From positions 35,096 to 99,095 of the forward strand of contig NZ_JBNXUO010000017.1 in assembly GCF_050563535.1 (NCBI RefSeq): a stretch of 64,000 nucleotides of DNA. Reading direction: 5' to 3'. The position numbers were made by a program, and so were the translations under genes. Of this stretch, positions 16,841 to 26,574 are shown one piece after another. A model generated the notes under the pieces. It had not been told where the DNA came from and did not search any database. It saw nothing but the letters and a program-made list of their open reading frames with translations. Source of the DNA: Falsiroseomonas sp050563535 (GTDB taxonomy: Bacteria; Pseudomonadota; Alphaproteobacteria; Acetobacterales; Acetobacteraceae). The first letter of the stretch is position 1, and each line of letters opens with the position of its first letter.

Positions 16841-17805
16841 CGCGGCGCGCTCCCTTCACGGCGGCGGCGCTCGCCGCCGCTCTCGCCCTCCCCTTCCCCG
16901 CCGCCGCGCTCGACGAGCCCCGGCCCGTGGACCCGGCCGAGCCGCACATGCGGACGCTGGCCTACAACCCCGCCGGCCGCACCCTCCTCGTCGGCACGGT
17001 CGGGCGGGCCACGGTGATCACCTTCGGCCCCGACGAGCAGGTGAAGCGCGTCGTCCTCGGTGTCGAGAGCTTCTGGGAGCCGCCGAACGCGCAGGCCCTC
17101 GCGCAGTCGCCCCTGAACAACGTCCTGCCGCTCTGGGCTGTGGCGCCGGGGCGGACGACGCTCCAGGTCGTCACCGCGCGGCACGGGGCCGCGGACCGGG
17201 TGTACCAGTTCGCGGCCGAGGTGCGCCCCCTGCCCCGCACCTGCGGCCCCGACGGCCGGGCCGAGTGCGCCGACGACCCGGCGGCCACCTACGGCCTCGC
17301 CTTCACCTACCCGGCGGACGAGCGGGCGCGGCGCGAGGCGGAGGCGGCCGAGGCCCGCCGCCAATCGGCGGAGCGGGCCGCCGCCGCGCGGGCGACGCGC
17401 GAGGCCCAGGTCGCGCGCGACCGCCTCGCCGTGGACTTCGCCTGCCGCAACTGGACCTTCGAGGGCCGCGGCTCGGCCGACCTGGTGCCGGACGAGACCT
17501 GCGACGACGGGCAGCGCACCGCCTTCCGCTACCTCGGCAACCGCCAGGTGCCGAGCGTCTTCACGGTGGACGCCTCCGGCGCCGAGCAGTCGGTGCAGGC
17601 CGTCGCCCGGCCGGCCAACGAGCCGGGCCTGCGGGGCATCTGGTGGATCGTGCCGGGCGTCCACCGCGAGATCCGCCTGCGGCTGCCCGGCGGCGCGGTG
17701 CTGGCGGTCTACAACCGCGCCTACGACCCGGTCGGCCGCGACCCCGGGACCGGCACGACGCACCCCGACGTGGTGCGCGAGCTGGCGAGGCAGGCGCGCC
17801 GATGA
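16837..17805 (+). CDS. virB9: VirB9 outer-membrane core component
   Basis: A 322-residue secreted protein: signal peptide to about residue 24, an N-terminal beta domain (MRTLAYNP...), an Arg/Ala-rich helical linker (RREAEAAEARRQSAERAAAAR, about 165-190), and a C-terminal CagX domain with FACRNWTFEG, DDGQRTAFRY and VPSVFTVD. It forms the outer-membrane ring with VirB7 and VirB10. Confidence 0.93.
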   Translation: MTRRAPFTAAALAAALALPFPAAALDEPRPVDPAEPHMRTLAYNPAGRTLLVGTVGRATVITFGPDEQVKRVVLGVESFWEPPNAQALAQSPLNNVLPLWAVAPGRTTLQVVTARHGAADRVYQFAAEVRPLPRTCGPDGRAECADDPAATYGLAFTYPADERARREAEAAEARRQSAERAAAARATREAQVARDRLAVDFACRNWTFEGRGSADLVPDETCDDGQRTAFRYLGNRQVPSVFTVDASGAEQSVQAVARPANEPGLRGIWWIVPGVHREIRLRLPGGAVLAVYNRAYDPVGRDPGTGTTHPDVVRELARQARR

Positions 17806-18863
17806 CCGAGGACCGCGGCGCCCCCGACACCACCGGCCGGCGGCTGCTGACGCAGAAGCAGACCTACGCGGCGTCGATCCTGGGCGCCGCGGCGCTGATC
17901 GCCTTCGTCTTCTGGCGGCACCCAGGGAACGAGCCGCCCGAGCCGCCGCAGCCGGCCGGCGGCATCGGGCGCCGGGTCACCTTCGACGCGCCGCAGCCGC
18001 CGCCGGCGACGCCGCCGGCCGAGCCGGTCGCCTTCGCGCTCCCGCCCCCTCCCCCGCCGCCGCAGCTTGCCGTGGCCCCGGCGCAGGCGGCCGCCGGCCC
18101 GCGGGCGCCGCGCATGATGTCCTACGCCGTCACGCCCCCTCCCCGGGCGGACGACCGCTCCGGGGCGGAGGGCGGTGGCCGTGGCGCCGTCCCGGGCGGG
18201 CCGGAGGCCGACCCGGCGCGCCGCGGGACGACGGTCGCCTTCCGGGGGACGGCGGTCGCTGGTGCCCGCGCGGGCGCCCCGCTCGACACCACGCTTGTGC
18301 TCATGCCCGGCGTCTACCGCTGCAGCCTCGACACCGCGGTCAGCAGCGAGCGGCCGGGACCGTTCTTCTGCCACGTCACGCAGGACTGGCTCTCGCCGGC
18401 CGGGGTGCGGCTGATGGAGGCGGGCACGCGCATCCAGGGCAGCTACGAGAGCCACGTCGCCGTCGGCCAGAGCCGAATCCTCTCCCTCGCGGCGACGGGC
18501 TGGACGCCGCAGGGGGTGCCGGTGCCGCTCGGCGCGCCGGTCGGCGACGCGCTCGGGCGCGTCGGCATGGACGGCGCCGTGGACCGCCACTTCTGGGAGC
18601 GCTTCGGCGGCGCGGTCTTCCTCATGCTGTCGGGCAGCGCCATCAGCGCCGCGCAGGGCGCCGTGCAGGCCGCGCTCGCCCGCGGCGACAACAACACCTA
18701 CCTGAACCTCCAGACCGGCGGCGTGCAGGGTGCGGTCGCCTCCGTGCTGCGCGACAGCCTCAACATCCCGAACACGGTGACGAAGAACCAGGGGGAGGAG
18801 ATCGCGATCCTCGTCACGCAGCCCGTGGACTTCTCCGACGCCTACCGGCTGAGGCTCCGCTGA
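17802..18863 (+). CDS. virB10: VirB10/TrbI T4SS scaffold protein
   Basis: A 353-residue protein: cytoplasmic tail, one membrane helix (about 23-39), a long Pro-rich periplasmic linker (PPPPPPP region, residues 44-85), and the C-terminal TrbI beta-barrel domain with FFCHVTQDWLS, GYDA-like loops and the antenna region (VFLMLSGSAISAAQGAV). It spans both membranes and senses ATPase energy. It overlaps virB9 by 4 bp. Confidence 0.93.
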   Translation: MTEDRGAPDTTGRRLLTQKQTYAASILGAAALIAFVFWRHPGNEPPEPPQPAGGIGRRVTFDAPQPPPATPPAEPVAFALPPPPPPPQLAVAPAQAAAGPRAPRMMSYAVTPPPRADDRSGAEGGGRGAVPGGPEADPARRGTTVAFRGTAVAGARAGAPLDTTLVLMPGVYRCSLDTAVSSERPGPFFCHVTQDWLSPAGVRLMEAGTRIQGSYESHVAVGQSRILSLAATGWTPQGVPVPLGAPVGDALGRVGMDGAVDRHFWERFGGAVFLMLSGSAISAAQGAVQAALARGDNNTYLNLQTGGVQGAVASVLRDSLNIPNTVTKNQGEEIAILVTQPVDFSDAYRLRLR

Positions 18864-19774
18864 TGCTGGCCGGCGAGGCGACGCTGCTGCGGCTGCTGGA
18901 GCCCTTCGCCGCGGCCCTGGCGCGCCCCGGCACGCGGGAGATCGTGGTGAACCGCCCCGGCCGCTTCGGGGTCGAGGGCGAGGACGGCTGGACCTGGTAC
19001 GACGCGCCGGAGCTGACCTTCGCGCGCCTCGACGCCATCCTCACCCTCGCCGCCTCGCGCACGTCGCGGCGCGTCGGCCCGGACCGCCCCTCAGCGTCCT
19101 CCGTGCTGCCGGGCGGGGAGCGCATCATGGGTGCACGACCGCCGGCCGCGCCGCCCGGCACGATCACGCTCGCGATCCGGCGCCGCGCGAAGGACTTCAC
19201 GCCGACCCTCGAATGGCTCGAGGAGCACGGCTACTTCGCCGCCGTACCGGGGCGCGGCGCGGCGTGGTGGCGGGCAGCGGTCGAGGCGGGGAGGACGATC
19301 CTCGTCGCCGGCGCCATCGGCTCCTCGAAGACCACCTTCGCCGAGGCGCTCATCCGCGCCGTGCCCGCCGACCGGCGCCTGGTCACGATCGAGGACACGC
19401 CGGAGTGGATGGACCTGCCGCACGAGAACTGGTCGCCGCTCTACTTCGACGGGGAGCGTCGCACCGCCACCGACTGCCTCCAGGACGCGATGCGGCTGCG
19501 GCCGGACTGGCTGCCCTTCCAGGAGCTGCGCGGCGCCGAGGCCTGGGCCTTCCTCCGCGCGCGTGTCGTCGGCCACCCCTCCGTCACCACGATCCACGGC
19601 GCCGACCCCGAGGCCGCGATCGAGGCGGCGGCGCTGATGGTGCGGCAGAGCCCGGAGGGCCGCGCGCTGGAGGCGGCGACGGTGCACGGCCTGCTCCGCC
19701 AGCACGTGGACCTCGTCGCGCACTGCGCGCGCGATCCCTACCGCCTGACGGCGGTGCTGGAGGTGCGTCCGTGA
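18863..19774 (+). CDS. virB11: VirB11 secretion ATPase
   Basis: A 303-residue hexameric traffic ATPase. Walker A is slightly unusual (GAIGSSKTT, about 150-158, where GxTGSGKTT is typical). The Asp box (VTIEDTPEWMDL), the His box (HPSVTTIHGADP) and an arginine-rich ALRPD-like motif (AMRLRPDW) are intact. The start ATG overlaps the virB10 stop in TGATG. Confidence 0.92.
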   Translation: MLAGEATLLRLLEPFAAALARPGTREIVVNRPGRFGVEGEDGWTWYDAPELTFARLDAILTLAASRTSRRVGPDRPSASSVLPGGERIMGARPPAAPPGTITLAIRRRAKDFTPTLEWLEEHGYFAAVPGRGAAWWRAAVEAGRTILVAGAIGSSKTTFAEALIRAVPADRRLVTIEDTPEWMDLPHENWSPLYFDGERRTATDCLQDAMRLRPDWLPFQELRGAEAWAFLRARVVGHPSVTTIHGADPEAAIEAAALMVRQSPEGRALEAATVHGLLRQHVDLVAHCARDPYRLTAVLEVRP

Positions 19775-21567
19775 CGCGGCGGGGCGCCCTCCTGGCCGGT
19801 GCCCTCGGCGCGGCGGCGCTCGCCGCGGTGCCGGTCGCCTCGGCCACCTATCTCGCGATCACCGGGCTCGGCGCGCACCCCTACTTCGCCGCCGCCGGCC
19901 TCTGGACGAAGGCGACCGCCTGGATGCTCTACGCGCCCCAGGCAGGAGCCAACTGGTGGGCGGCGGTCACCGTCGGCCTGTCCGGGTTCCTTGGCCTCGC
20001 GCCGCTGCTGCTGACGGGGACCGCGGCCGTCGCGGTGCGGCGCCGCGGCGGGCGGCCCCTGCACGGCGAATCCCACTTCGCCACCCGGCGCGAGGCGGAG
20101 GGCAGCGGGATCGTCTTCGCGGCCCGGCCGGTGCCGGATGGGATCCTGCTCGGCAAGTGGGGCCGCGGCCCCTTCGCACGCTACGCCTGCCTACCCGGCC
20201 AGCAGCACGTCGCGGTCTACGCGCCGACCGAGGAGGGCAAGGGCGTCTCCTTCGTGGTACCCAACGCGATGAACTGGGGCGGCGCGCTCGTCGCCTTCTC
20301 GGTCAAGCGCGACCTGGTGAAGTGGACGGCCGCGGAGCGGGCGCGGAAGGGCGACGACATGTTCGTGCTCGACATCGGCGACCCGGAGGGCCGCACGCAC
20401 CGCTGGAACCCGCTCGGCCTCGTGCGGCGGGGCACGCCCGACGCCACCGACGACCTTCAGAAGGCGATGTTCGCCCTCGTGCCGGAGACGCGGGCGAACA
20501 ACCCATACTGGGACAACGCGGGCCGGCGTGTCGCCACCGCCCTCGCGGTGATCCAGTCGGAGACGCCCAGCGCGCCGCTCACGGTGGCGGCCGTGGCCGG
20601 CCTCGCTCGCCGGGGCGACTGCGCGGCGCATCTTCGTACCCTGGTGACGGAGGCACGGACGGCGAACCGGCCGTACCCGCGCGCGGCCGTCGAGACCGCG
20701 CTCGGCTGGGCCGACGGCCTCGACAAGGGCAGCGAGGAGGCGCGCGGGGTGCGCCAGACGATCCTCACCGCGCTCTCGCTCTGGGAGGTGCCACGGATCG
20801 CCGCGGCAACGGCGGCGAGCGACTTCGACGTACGCGAGCTGCGGTCGCGCCGGATGTCGGTCTATCTCTGCGCCCAGCCCTCCGACCTGCGCAGGCTGCG
20901 GCCGATCTACGCGATCTTCTTCCAGCAGCTCATCGACGCGATGGCGCGGGAGGAGTTCGGCGAGCGGCCGGAGCACAGGCACCGCGTGCTGGCGATCCTC
21001 GATGAGTTCTGGGCGCTCGGCGAGCACCGCGTGCTGGCCGACGCCACGGCCTTCATCCGCTCCTCCGGCCTGCGCATGGCGATCGTCGTGCAGTCGAAGG
21101 ACCAGACCCGGCTCGCCTTCGGCGAGGACGGGTCGCGGAACATCTACGCCAACGCCGGCGCCGAGCTCGCCCTCGGCGGGCTCGACCAGCGTCAGGCGGA
21201 AGAGATTAGCCAGCGCGGCGGCAGCGACACCGTCGTGGAGACGACGCAGAGCCGGCCGCGCTTCTTCGGCTGGCTCAGCCCGTCGCGGCAGAGCGAGAGC
21301 GAGACGGTGCGCCGCCGCGCGCTGATGCTGGCGCAGGAGGTGCAGCGCCTGCCGGCCGACAAGCTCCTCGTGCTGCGCCGCCGGCTGCCCCTGCTGATGC
21401 TCGACCGTCTCGTCTGGTATCGCGACCGCTGCTTCCGCAACCGCGCGGCCGATCCGCCCGCAATCCCGACGCTTGCCGTCACCGTGGAGCGCGACGCGGC
21501 GCCAGCGGGCGATGCCGGCCCGCCGTCCGATGCAGGCGCGGCGGCGGCCGGCCGCTCAGCGGCGTAG
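19771..21567 (+). CDS. virD4: VirD4/TraG-type coupling protein
   Basis: A 598-residue inner-membrane ATPase that brings the relaxosome to the secretion channel. Two N-terminal transmembrane segments (about 8-28 and 65-92) precede the motor domain: Walker A-like APTEEGKGVS (about 152-161), FSVKRDL, a Walker B region LAILDEFWALG, and the AMAIVVQSKDQ-type motif. It is the last gene of the operon, and its 3' end overlaps the convergent relaxase gene by 12 bp. Confidence 0.93.
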   Translation: MTRRGALLAGALGAAALAAVPVASATYLAITGLGAHPYFAAAGLWTKATAWMLYAPQAGANWWAAVTVGLSGFLGLAPLLLTGTAAVAVRRRGGRPLHGESHFATRREAEGSGIVFAARPVPDGILLGKWGRGPFARYACLPGQQHVAVYAPTEEGKGVSFVVPNAMNWGGALVAFSVKRDLVKWTAAERARKGDDMFVLDIGDPEGRTHRWNPLGLVRRGTPDATDDLQKAMFALVPETRANNPYWDNAGRRVATALAVIQSETPSAPLTVAAVAGLARRGDCAAHLRTLVTEARTANRPYPRAAVETALGWADGLDKGSEEARGVRQTILTALSLWEVPRIAAATAASDFDVRELRSRRMSVYLCAQPSDLRRLRPIYAIFFQQLIDAMAREEFGERPEHRHRVLAILDEFWALGEHRVLADATAFIRSSGLRMAIVVQSKDQTRLAFGEDGSRNIYANAGAELALGGLDQRQAEEISQRGGSDTVVETTQSRPRFFGWLSPSRQSESETVRRRALMLAQEVQRLPADKLLVLRRRLPLLMLDRLVWYRDRCFRNRAADPPAIPTLAVTVERDAAPAGDAGPPSDAGAAAAGRSAA

Positions 21568-24500
21568 CGTCATGGTCGGTTCGTCCCGCCCGCGGCCGGG
21601 GCTCGGAGAGCGCATGCGCGCGACCCGCGCCCGCACCGCCCCTGCGACCTCCGCCCCGAGCCGGGAGAGCCGCCCGACGAGTTCCTCGCCGGCCCGCACG
21701 GCGCCGGCGATGCGCGCGGCGACCGGCTTCACCGCTAGGCGCTCGCGGCTACCTGCTAGCCGCTTTTCGAGGACCGTCGGCGGCAGTCCCGCCGCCTCCC
21801 GCCTCTCGGCCGGCCGCACGCCCCCGCGCAGCGCGCGCGTCGCGCCCCGGCGCACCTCGCCGGCGCGGGCGAGGAATTCGAGCGCGCCTTCCTGCCGGGG
21901 CTGGCGGCCGAGGTTGCGCGCCGCGTTCGCCCAGGCGTCCGCCTCGGTCACCGGCCGCACGTCGTTCAGCGGGCGGCGCCGCACCACCTCCGCGTGCTCG
22001 GCGCCGGCCGAGACGAGGAGCCAGGAGGCCCGGCGGTGACGCGTGCCCGAGGCGTAGGCCGCGAAGCCGGTGACCGCCTTCGTCCCGGCCGGGAGGGCGT
22101 GGACGTGCTCGGTTGCGGTCGAGCCCTGCGCTGTGTGGGTCGTCATGACCTCGCCGTAGGCGAGCCGCACGCGACCCGTGGCGCGGTCGGCGAGCGCGGA
22201 CCAGGCGACCCGCCCCTCGCGGCCGGAGGAGGTGCGGACCTGCATGCCCCCTGCGTCGGCCGAGAGCACGGTGAGCACCGAGCCGTTGCGACCGATGCTG
22301 CCCCCCTCCCCCTCCGCGCGGGTGCTCGCGAAGAGCCGCACCCGGTCGCCCGGCGCGAGCGCCATCTCGTAGGCGTTCCCGTCGCGGTCCGCGGCGCGAA
22401 CCTTTACTTGGTCGTCCCCGACTTGGCCGAGCCCGCGGCGCACCTCGCGGATGGCCAGCCCGAGCCGGTGCGCGTCGGCGTTCGTCGGCGCGGAGACGGT
22501 GAGGCTGTAGCCGGCGTCGCCGGCGTTCGCCCGCAGCCGCTCGCCGACGAGGGCCGCGACGCGCTCCACCGCCTCGCGGTAGCCGCCGGGCACCATCTCG
22601 GCCGTGCCGTCCGCCCGCTTCATGGCGAGCGCCTCAGCGGCGCGGCCCTCGCGCCAGTGGCCGGCGATCTCGCGCTCCCGCTCCGCGCGCTGCCGGACCG
22701 TGGTGAGGATCTCGGGCACCTGGTCAGGGCCGAGCGCGCGGCGGACGAGGTCCACGATCGGGCCCGCCTCGATCGCCTGGCACTGCCGGTCATCGCCGAG
22801 CATGGCGAGGCGGAAGCCGCGCGCCTCCTGCAGCCGCAGCAGCTCGAGCCCCTGGCGCGTGCCGAGCAAGCCGAGCTCGTCCACGACCACGACCGAGCGT
22901 CGGTCAAGTACGAACCGATCCGCCTTTGCGCCGTCGAGGAAGACGCTGAGCGCGTGGACGTTGCCGCGGCCGATGCCCGCATCGGCAAGGTCGTCGGCCT
23001 GCCGCCAGGCGAGGGATACGCCGTGCACCGCCCTCCCCTGCCCCGCCCAAGCCTCGACCAGGGGTCGGAGCAGCGTCGTCTTGCCGCTGCCGGCGGCGCC
23101 GACCACGACGCCGAAGCGCCCCCCTTCCCCGAGCCGGTGCATGGCGCGCCGCTGCGCCTGGCCGTGCTCGCACTCGAAGGCGAGGCCAGCCCGCGCGGCC
23201 GCGGCCTCGATCTCCGCGGGCCGCAGCGCGCCCGTCCGATCGGCCGCCGCGGCGCGCGCGAGGCGGATGAAGGCGGCCTCGTCGGCGGCGTGCAGCGCGG
23301 TCGTGATGCCGACGTCGCCGCGCTCCCCTGCCCTGCCCCAGACGAGCGCCGTCGCCTCGCCGTACTGGCGCACGCCCTCGCTCCGGAAGAGCGCGGTCAC
23401 GCGCTCGACGTCGCGGGTCTCCTCGATGCCGGCAGCGATGAGCCCACGGAGCGCAGCCGTGCGCGCGTCGGCGCCGGTGACAACGGCGCGCCGGTCCAGC
23501 TCCTTCTCGAGCCACGGCAGCGCCTCCTCGTAGGCCAGCGCGATGCGCTCCTCGCGGGTCGGTCCGGGTCCTTCCCGGCGCGGCCCCTCGATCCCGCCGT
23601 AGTTCCAGCCGAGCTCGCGCGCCTGGCGGCGCCAGTCGGCGAAGTCGGCCACATCGTCCTTCCGGAGCTTCTCCCGCGCCTCCGCGTCGATCCCGGCCGG
23701 GGTACCCTGCACGCCGGCCTTCAGCAGCCCGGCCCGGCGCGCGGGCGGCAGGGCGTCCCAGTCGAGGCCGAGCGTCCTGGCATAGGCCCGCGCAGCCTCC
23801 TCGCCGCCGAGGGTGCGCTTCGAGAAGTGGTCGCGCACTCGGTCGGGGATCGCCGCGAGGCGAGCCATGCCGGTGCGGTCGTCCAGCGCCACCTCCGCGC
23901 CGAGCCGGCGGAGGTTCGCGGCCAGGTGCGCCTGGTAGAGCGCGCCGGCCTCCTTGATCAGTCCATCGAGCCGGTCGAGGTCGAGCGAGCCAACGCGGCC
24001 GTTCTCGCAGAACACCGCATTCGGCACGGTGAAGTGGGTGTGCAGGTCCGGGTCGCCGGCGACCTGCACGGCGACGCTCTCGGTGACGGTCCGCTCGCCC
24101 TCCTGGCGCGCGGTCCAGAGGGTCGGGCGCGAGGTGTAGTGGTCGAAGGCGATCCAGGCGACGTGGCCGGGCTCGGCGCCGTCGCGCCCGCCCTTGCCGT
24201 GGCGCGCCTGCCCGATCCGCCCCTCGATGGCGGCCATGGCTTCGGCGGCGGCCTCGCGGTGCGCGACGTAGATCGAGGCCGCCTCCGCGGGCCGGGCGAA
24301 GGCCCAGGCGACCGACACCGACTTGTCGGGCGTCAAGCAGAAGTCGACGGAGCCGATCGGCGTGATTTCCTTCGCCTCGCCCGTGCGGCGGTCCGTGACC
24401 TGACGGGCGACGGCGTACTGCTTGCCCTCGATCTTCGCCCCGTCGGCCCGGCGGCCGGCGAGCAGGGCGTTGATCTCGTCCCGGCCCACGGCGCGATCGG

Positions 24501-24891
24501 GGTCGAGCCCGAGGCCGCGCGCGACGAGGGGGTGCATGTCACGCCGCGGCTCAGCGACCGGGCGGCCGTAGGCGGCCTCGAAGTCGCGCCGCTCGATCGC
24601 CATCGAGAGCCGCTCGGCGAGGCGGTCCTCCTCGTCCTGGAGGTCGGCCCCGCGGTCGGCGTGCCCGACGACGAGCTCGTCCAGGGCTTGGCTATACGCT
24701 ATCTGCTCGCTGCTAACTGCTTCGGCCAGCTCGGCGAGCGCGCGGTCCTCGGCGGAGACGGCCTCGACTCCCTGCGTGTAGTAGCGCGCGAGGTCGGCCA
24801 CATCCCGCGGCAGGGTGCGGGTGAGGAGGTGGTCGGTCATCGCGCCGGCCGCCGCCGGCTCGCCCGCCGCGATCGTAGAGTAGGTCAGCAC
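21556..24891 (-). CDS. MobF-family conjugative relaxase/helicase (TrwC/TraA-like)
   Basis: An 1111-residue bifunctional protein that nicks oriT and unwinds the transferred strand. The N-terminal relaxase domain has the paired tyrosines (Y37, Y38) and the metal-binding DLHTH motif around residue 270; the second half is a RecD-like helicase with Walker A GAAGSGKTT near 590 and VVVDELGLLG. The C terminus is Arg-rich. Start ATG 24891 follows a small mob gene by 9 bp. Two short stretches near its ends (24690-24720 and 21745-21765) use A/T-rich codons that coincide with the plasmid's TAGCNGCTA-like motifs. Confidence 0.9.
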   Translation of the reverse strand: MLTYSTIAAGEPAAAGAMTDHLLTRTLPRDVADLARYYTQGVEAVSAEDRALAELAEAVSSEQIAYSQALDELVVGHADRGADLQDEEDRLAERLSMAIERRDFEAAYGRPVAEPRRDMHPLVARGLGLDPDRAVGRDEINALLAGRRADGAKIEGKQYAVARQVTDRRTGEAKEITPIGSVDFCLTPDKSVSVAWAFARPAEAASIYVAHREAAAEAMAAIEGRIGQARHGKGGRDGAEPGHVAWIAFDHYTSRPTLWTARQEGERTVTESVAVQVAGDPDLHTHFTVPNAVFCENGRVGSLDLDRLDGLIKEAGALYQAHLAANLRRLGAEVALDDRTGMARLAAIPDRVRDHFSKRTLGGEEAARAYARTLGLDWDALPPARRAGLLKAGVQGTPAGIDAEAREKLRKDDVADFADWRRQARELGWNYGGIEGPRREGPGPTREERIALAYEEALPWLEKELDRRAVVTGADARTAALRGLIAAGIEETRDVERVTALFRSEGVRQYGEATALVWGRAGERGDVGITTALHAADEAAFIRLARAAAADRTGALRPAEIEAAAARAGLAFECEHGQAQRRAMHRLGEGGRFGVVVGAAGSGKTTLLRPLVEAWAGQGRAVHGVSLAWRQADDLADAGIGRGNVHALSVFLDGAKADRFVLDRRSVVVVDELGLLGTRQGLELLRLQEARGFRLAMLGDDRQCQAIEAGPIVDLVRRALGPDQVPEILTTVRQRAEREREIAGHWREGRAAEALAMKRADGTAEMVPGGYREAVERVAALVGERLRANAGDAGYSLTVSAPTNADAHRLGLAIREVRRGLGQVGDDQVKVRAADRDGNAYEMALAPGDRVRLFASTRAEGEGGSIGRNGSVLTVLSADAGGMQVRTSSGREGRVAWSALADRATGRVRLAYGEVMTTHTAQGSTATEHVHALPAGTKAVTGFAAYASGTRHRRASWLLVSAGAEHAEVVRRRPLNDVRPVTEADAWANAARNLGRQPRQEGALEFLARAGEVRRGATRALRGGVRPAERREAAGLPPTVLEKRLAGSRERLAVKPVAARIAGAVRAGEELVGRLSRLGAEVAGAVRARVARMRSPSPGRGRDEPTMTLRR

Positions 24892-24900
24892 GCCGGGCGC

Positions 24901-25200
24901 TCAGGCCGGCTCGGTCGCCAGCGCCCCGGCGATCTCGCCGGGCAGCGCCGCGAGCCGGGCCTCCAGCCGCGTCATGGCGGCCTCCTGGCCCGTCAGCGCG
25001 TCCGCCATGCGCCGGAGCGCGTCGGCGAGGTCGCCCCCGTCGCCCGGCGGCTCCTCGGCGGCGGCGAGCAGGATCCGCTCCAGCATCGCGGTATGCGCCG
25101 CGAGGGTCTCGTTCATCTGCGCCACGCCGCGGACGAGCGCGTCCTGGCGCTCCTCCATCCGGGCGAGGCGGTCGTCGTCGCGGCTCGTGGTCGTCCGCAT
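24901..25200 (-). CDS. small coiled-coil protein, probable relaxosome accessory factor
   Basis: A 99-residue, mostly helical protein (RLARMEERQDALVRG..., LERILLAAAEE) without membrane segments. I do not recognise a family. ATG 25200 is preferred because upstream codons fall in the presumed oriT. Its place, first in the relaxase operon and next to the divergent traKLM-like genes, suggests a MobC-like or nicking accessory role; this is inferred from context only. Confidence 0.6.
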   Translation of the reverse strand: MRTTTSRDDDRLARMEERQDALVRGVAQMNETLAAHTAMLERILLAAAEEPPGDGGDLADALRRMADALTGQEAAMTRLEARLAALPGEIAGALATEPA

Positions 25201-25382
25201 CCCCTGTCCTCTTCCATTCCCGTGCCGGATGCACGGACCGCACTGGTGGGTGCCTTGGTCTGTGCAGCTTGTTTCCTCCAACGGACGGTGAACACCCGCT
25301 CCACGACGCGCGTCACTCAACTCCACGCGGTTGAATCACCGGAACGTCGCAGACCGCTGCTGCGGCACGGGGATGGCGGGCG
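25201..25382. other. candidate origin of transfer (oriT)
   Basis: A 182-bp divergent intergenic region between the relaxase operon and the traKLM-like operon, less GC-rich than its surroundings. It holds the hairpin CCGTGC-cggat-GCACGG (25220-25236) and the inverted repeat TCAAC-tccacgcg-GTTGA (25317-25334, one more base on each side pairing with a mismatch). oriT in RP4-like and MobF plasmids commonly lies in such a gap. The nic site cannot be placed from sequence alone. Confidence 0.45.
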
Positions 25383-25811
25383 ATGAAGCGCGACGCCGAA
25401 CTGCGCCGGATCGCCGAAGTGGCCCGCGGCGGCGCCGGGCGCTCACCGCTCTACCGCTGGCTCCGGGGGCGCCACGACGCCTTCGCCGAACTGCTGGACG
25501 AGACGCGGCCGAGCTGGGGCTCGCTCACCGACGGCTTCAACGACCTCGGCCTCGCGGGCCCGGGCGGACGCGCGCTCACCCCCGAGACCGTCCGGCACAC
25601 CTGGTGGCGCGTGCGGCGGGACGTGGCGGCGGCCCGAGCCAGGCGGGAAGCGGCCGCGCCGCCTCCGCCGGTCGTGCCCGTCACCCGGCCGGCACCGACA
25701 CCCCCCTCCCCTGCCCCGCCGCCGGCCTCTGCGCCGGGCGGGGCGGAGACGGCCCTCGCAAGGCTGAGGGCCGAGATGGACCAACGCAGCGGAAGGAAGA
25801 GAGATGGCTAA
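25383..25811 (+). CDS. TraK-like small basic transfer protein
   Basis: A 142-residue protein with a basic helical N-terminal domain (LRRIAEVARGGAGRSPLYRWL, TPETVRHTWWRVRRDVAAAR) that could bind DNA, then a Pro-rich linker and a short helix. The three-gene set next to the presumed oriT parallels traK-traL-traM of RP4, where TraK binds oriT. The parallel rests on order, size and charge rather than strong residue matches. It overlaps the next gene by 8 bp. Confidence 0.5.
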   Translation: MKRDAELRRIAEVARGGAGRSPLYRWLRGRHDAFAELLDETRPSWGSLTDGFNDLGLAGPGGRALTPETVRHTWWRVRRDVAAARARREAAAPPPPVVPVTRPAPTPPSPAPPPASAPGGAETALARLRAEMDQRSGRKRDG

Positions 25812-26574
25812 GGGCAACGGACACGCGCTGGCGGCGGGCGACCCCGGCGCGCAGGTGGTCCTCGCGGTCGGCCTCGGGCGCGGCTTCGGGGGCAAGTCCA
25901 CCGGCCTCGCCGAGCTCGTCTGGCGGGCGCGCAACGCCGGCCGCGAGGTGATCGTGGCGGACGGCGATCCGCGGAGCCGGACGCTCGCCGGCATGTTCGA
26001 GGGGGCGACCTACCCGCCGACGGAGGAGCTGCCGGACGTGAAGGCCTGGCTGACGGGCGTCCTGAACCGGATGGTGCGGGAGCGCCGGTCGGCCGTGCTC
26101 GACCTCGGCGGCGGCGACAGGGTGCTCCAGGAGTACGGGCGCGACCTCCGCCTGGTAGAATTCTGCGCGCGGCGGGGCATCCAGCCGCTGGCGCTCTACT
26201 TCCTCGGCCCAGAGGAGGAGGACCTGCGGCACGTCCTCTCCATCTGGGACGCTCGCTACTTCCGGCCGGAGCGGGCGCTGCTCGTGCTGAACGAGGGGGT
26301 CATCCGCGAGGGCCGGACGGTCGCCGGCGCCTTCGAGCGCACGCACCAGCACCCCGACTTCGAGCGGATGGTGGCCGAGGGCGCCGTCCCCGTGCTGATG
26401 CAGCGCCTCGCCTGCATGGACCTGCTCCGCCAGCGCGGCTTGGGCCTCTACGCCGCGGCGGCGGGGGACGGCGACGCCCCGCTCGACCCGGTCGAGCAGT
26501 TCATGGTCGAGGACTGGCTCGCCGACCTCGAGAAGCGGCGGACTGACCTCGGCGCGGCCGGATGGCTGCCGTGA
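25804..26574 (+). CDS. TraL-like P-loop ATPase of the ParA/MinD fold
   Basis: A 256-residue cytoplasmic protein with a deviant Walker A (GRGFGGKSTG, about 24-33), a downstream VIVADGDPRSRTL switch and the acidic SAVLDLGGGDR segment, the layout of SIMIBI ATPases such as RP4 TraL. It probably helps position or load the relaxosome. Both flanking genes overlap it, so the three are one operon. Confidence 0.6.
   Translation: MAKGNGHALAAGDPGAQVVLAVGLGRGFGGKSTGLAELVWRARNAGREVIVADGDPRSRTLAGMFEGATYPPTEELPDVKAWLTGVLNRMVRERRSAVLDLGGGDRVLQEYGRDLRLVEFCARRGIQPLALYFLGPEEEDLRHVLSIWDARYFRPERALLVLNEGVIREGRTVAGAFERTHQHPDFERMVAEGAVPVLMQRLACMDLLRQRGLGLYAAAAGDGDAPLDPVEQFMVEDWLADLEKRRTDLGAAGWLP

Noticed and set aside
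21994..25386. A 1130-codon plus-strand frame opposite the relaxase
   Set aside because: The antisense frame reads Arg/Gly/Ala/Val-rich nonsense, while the minus strand has clear relaxase and helicase motifs.
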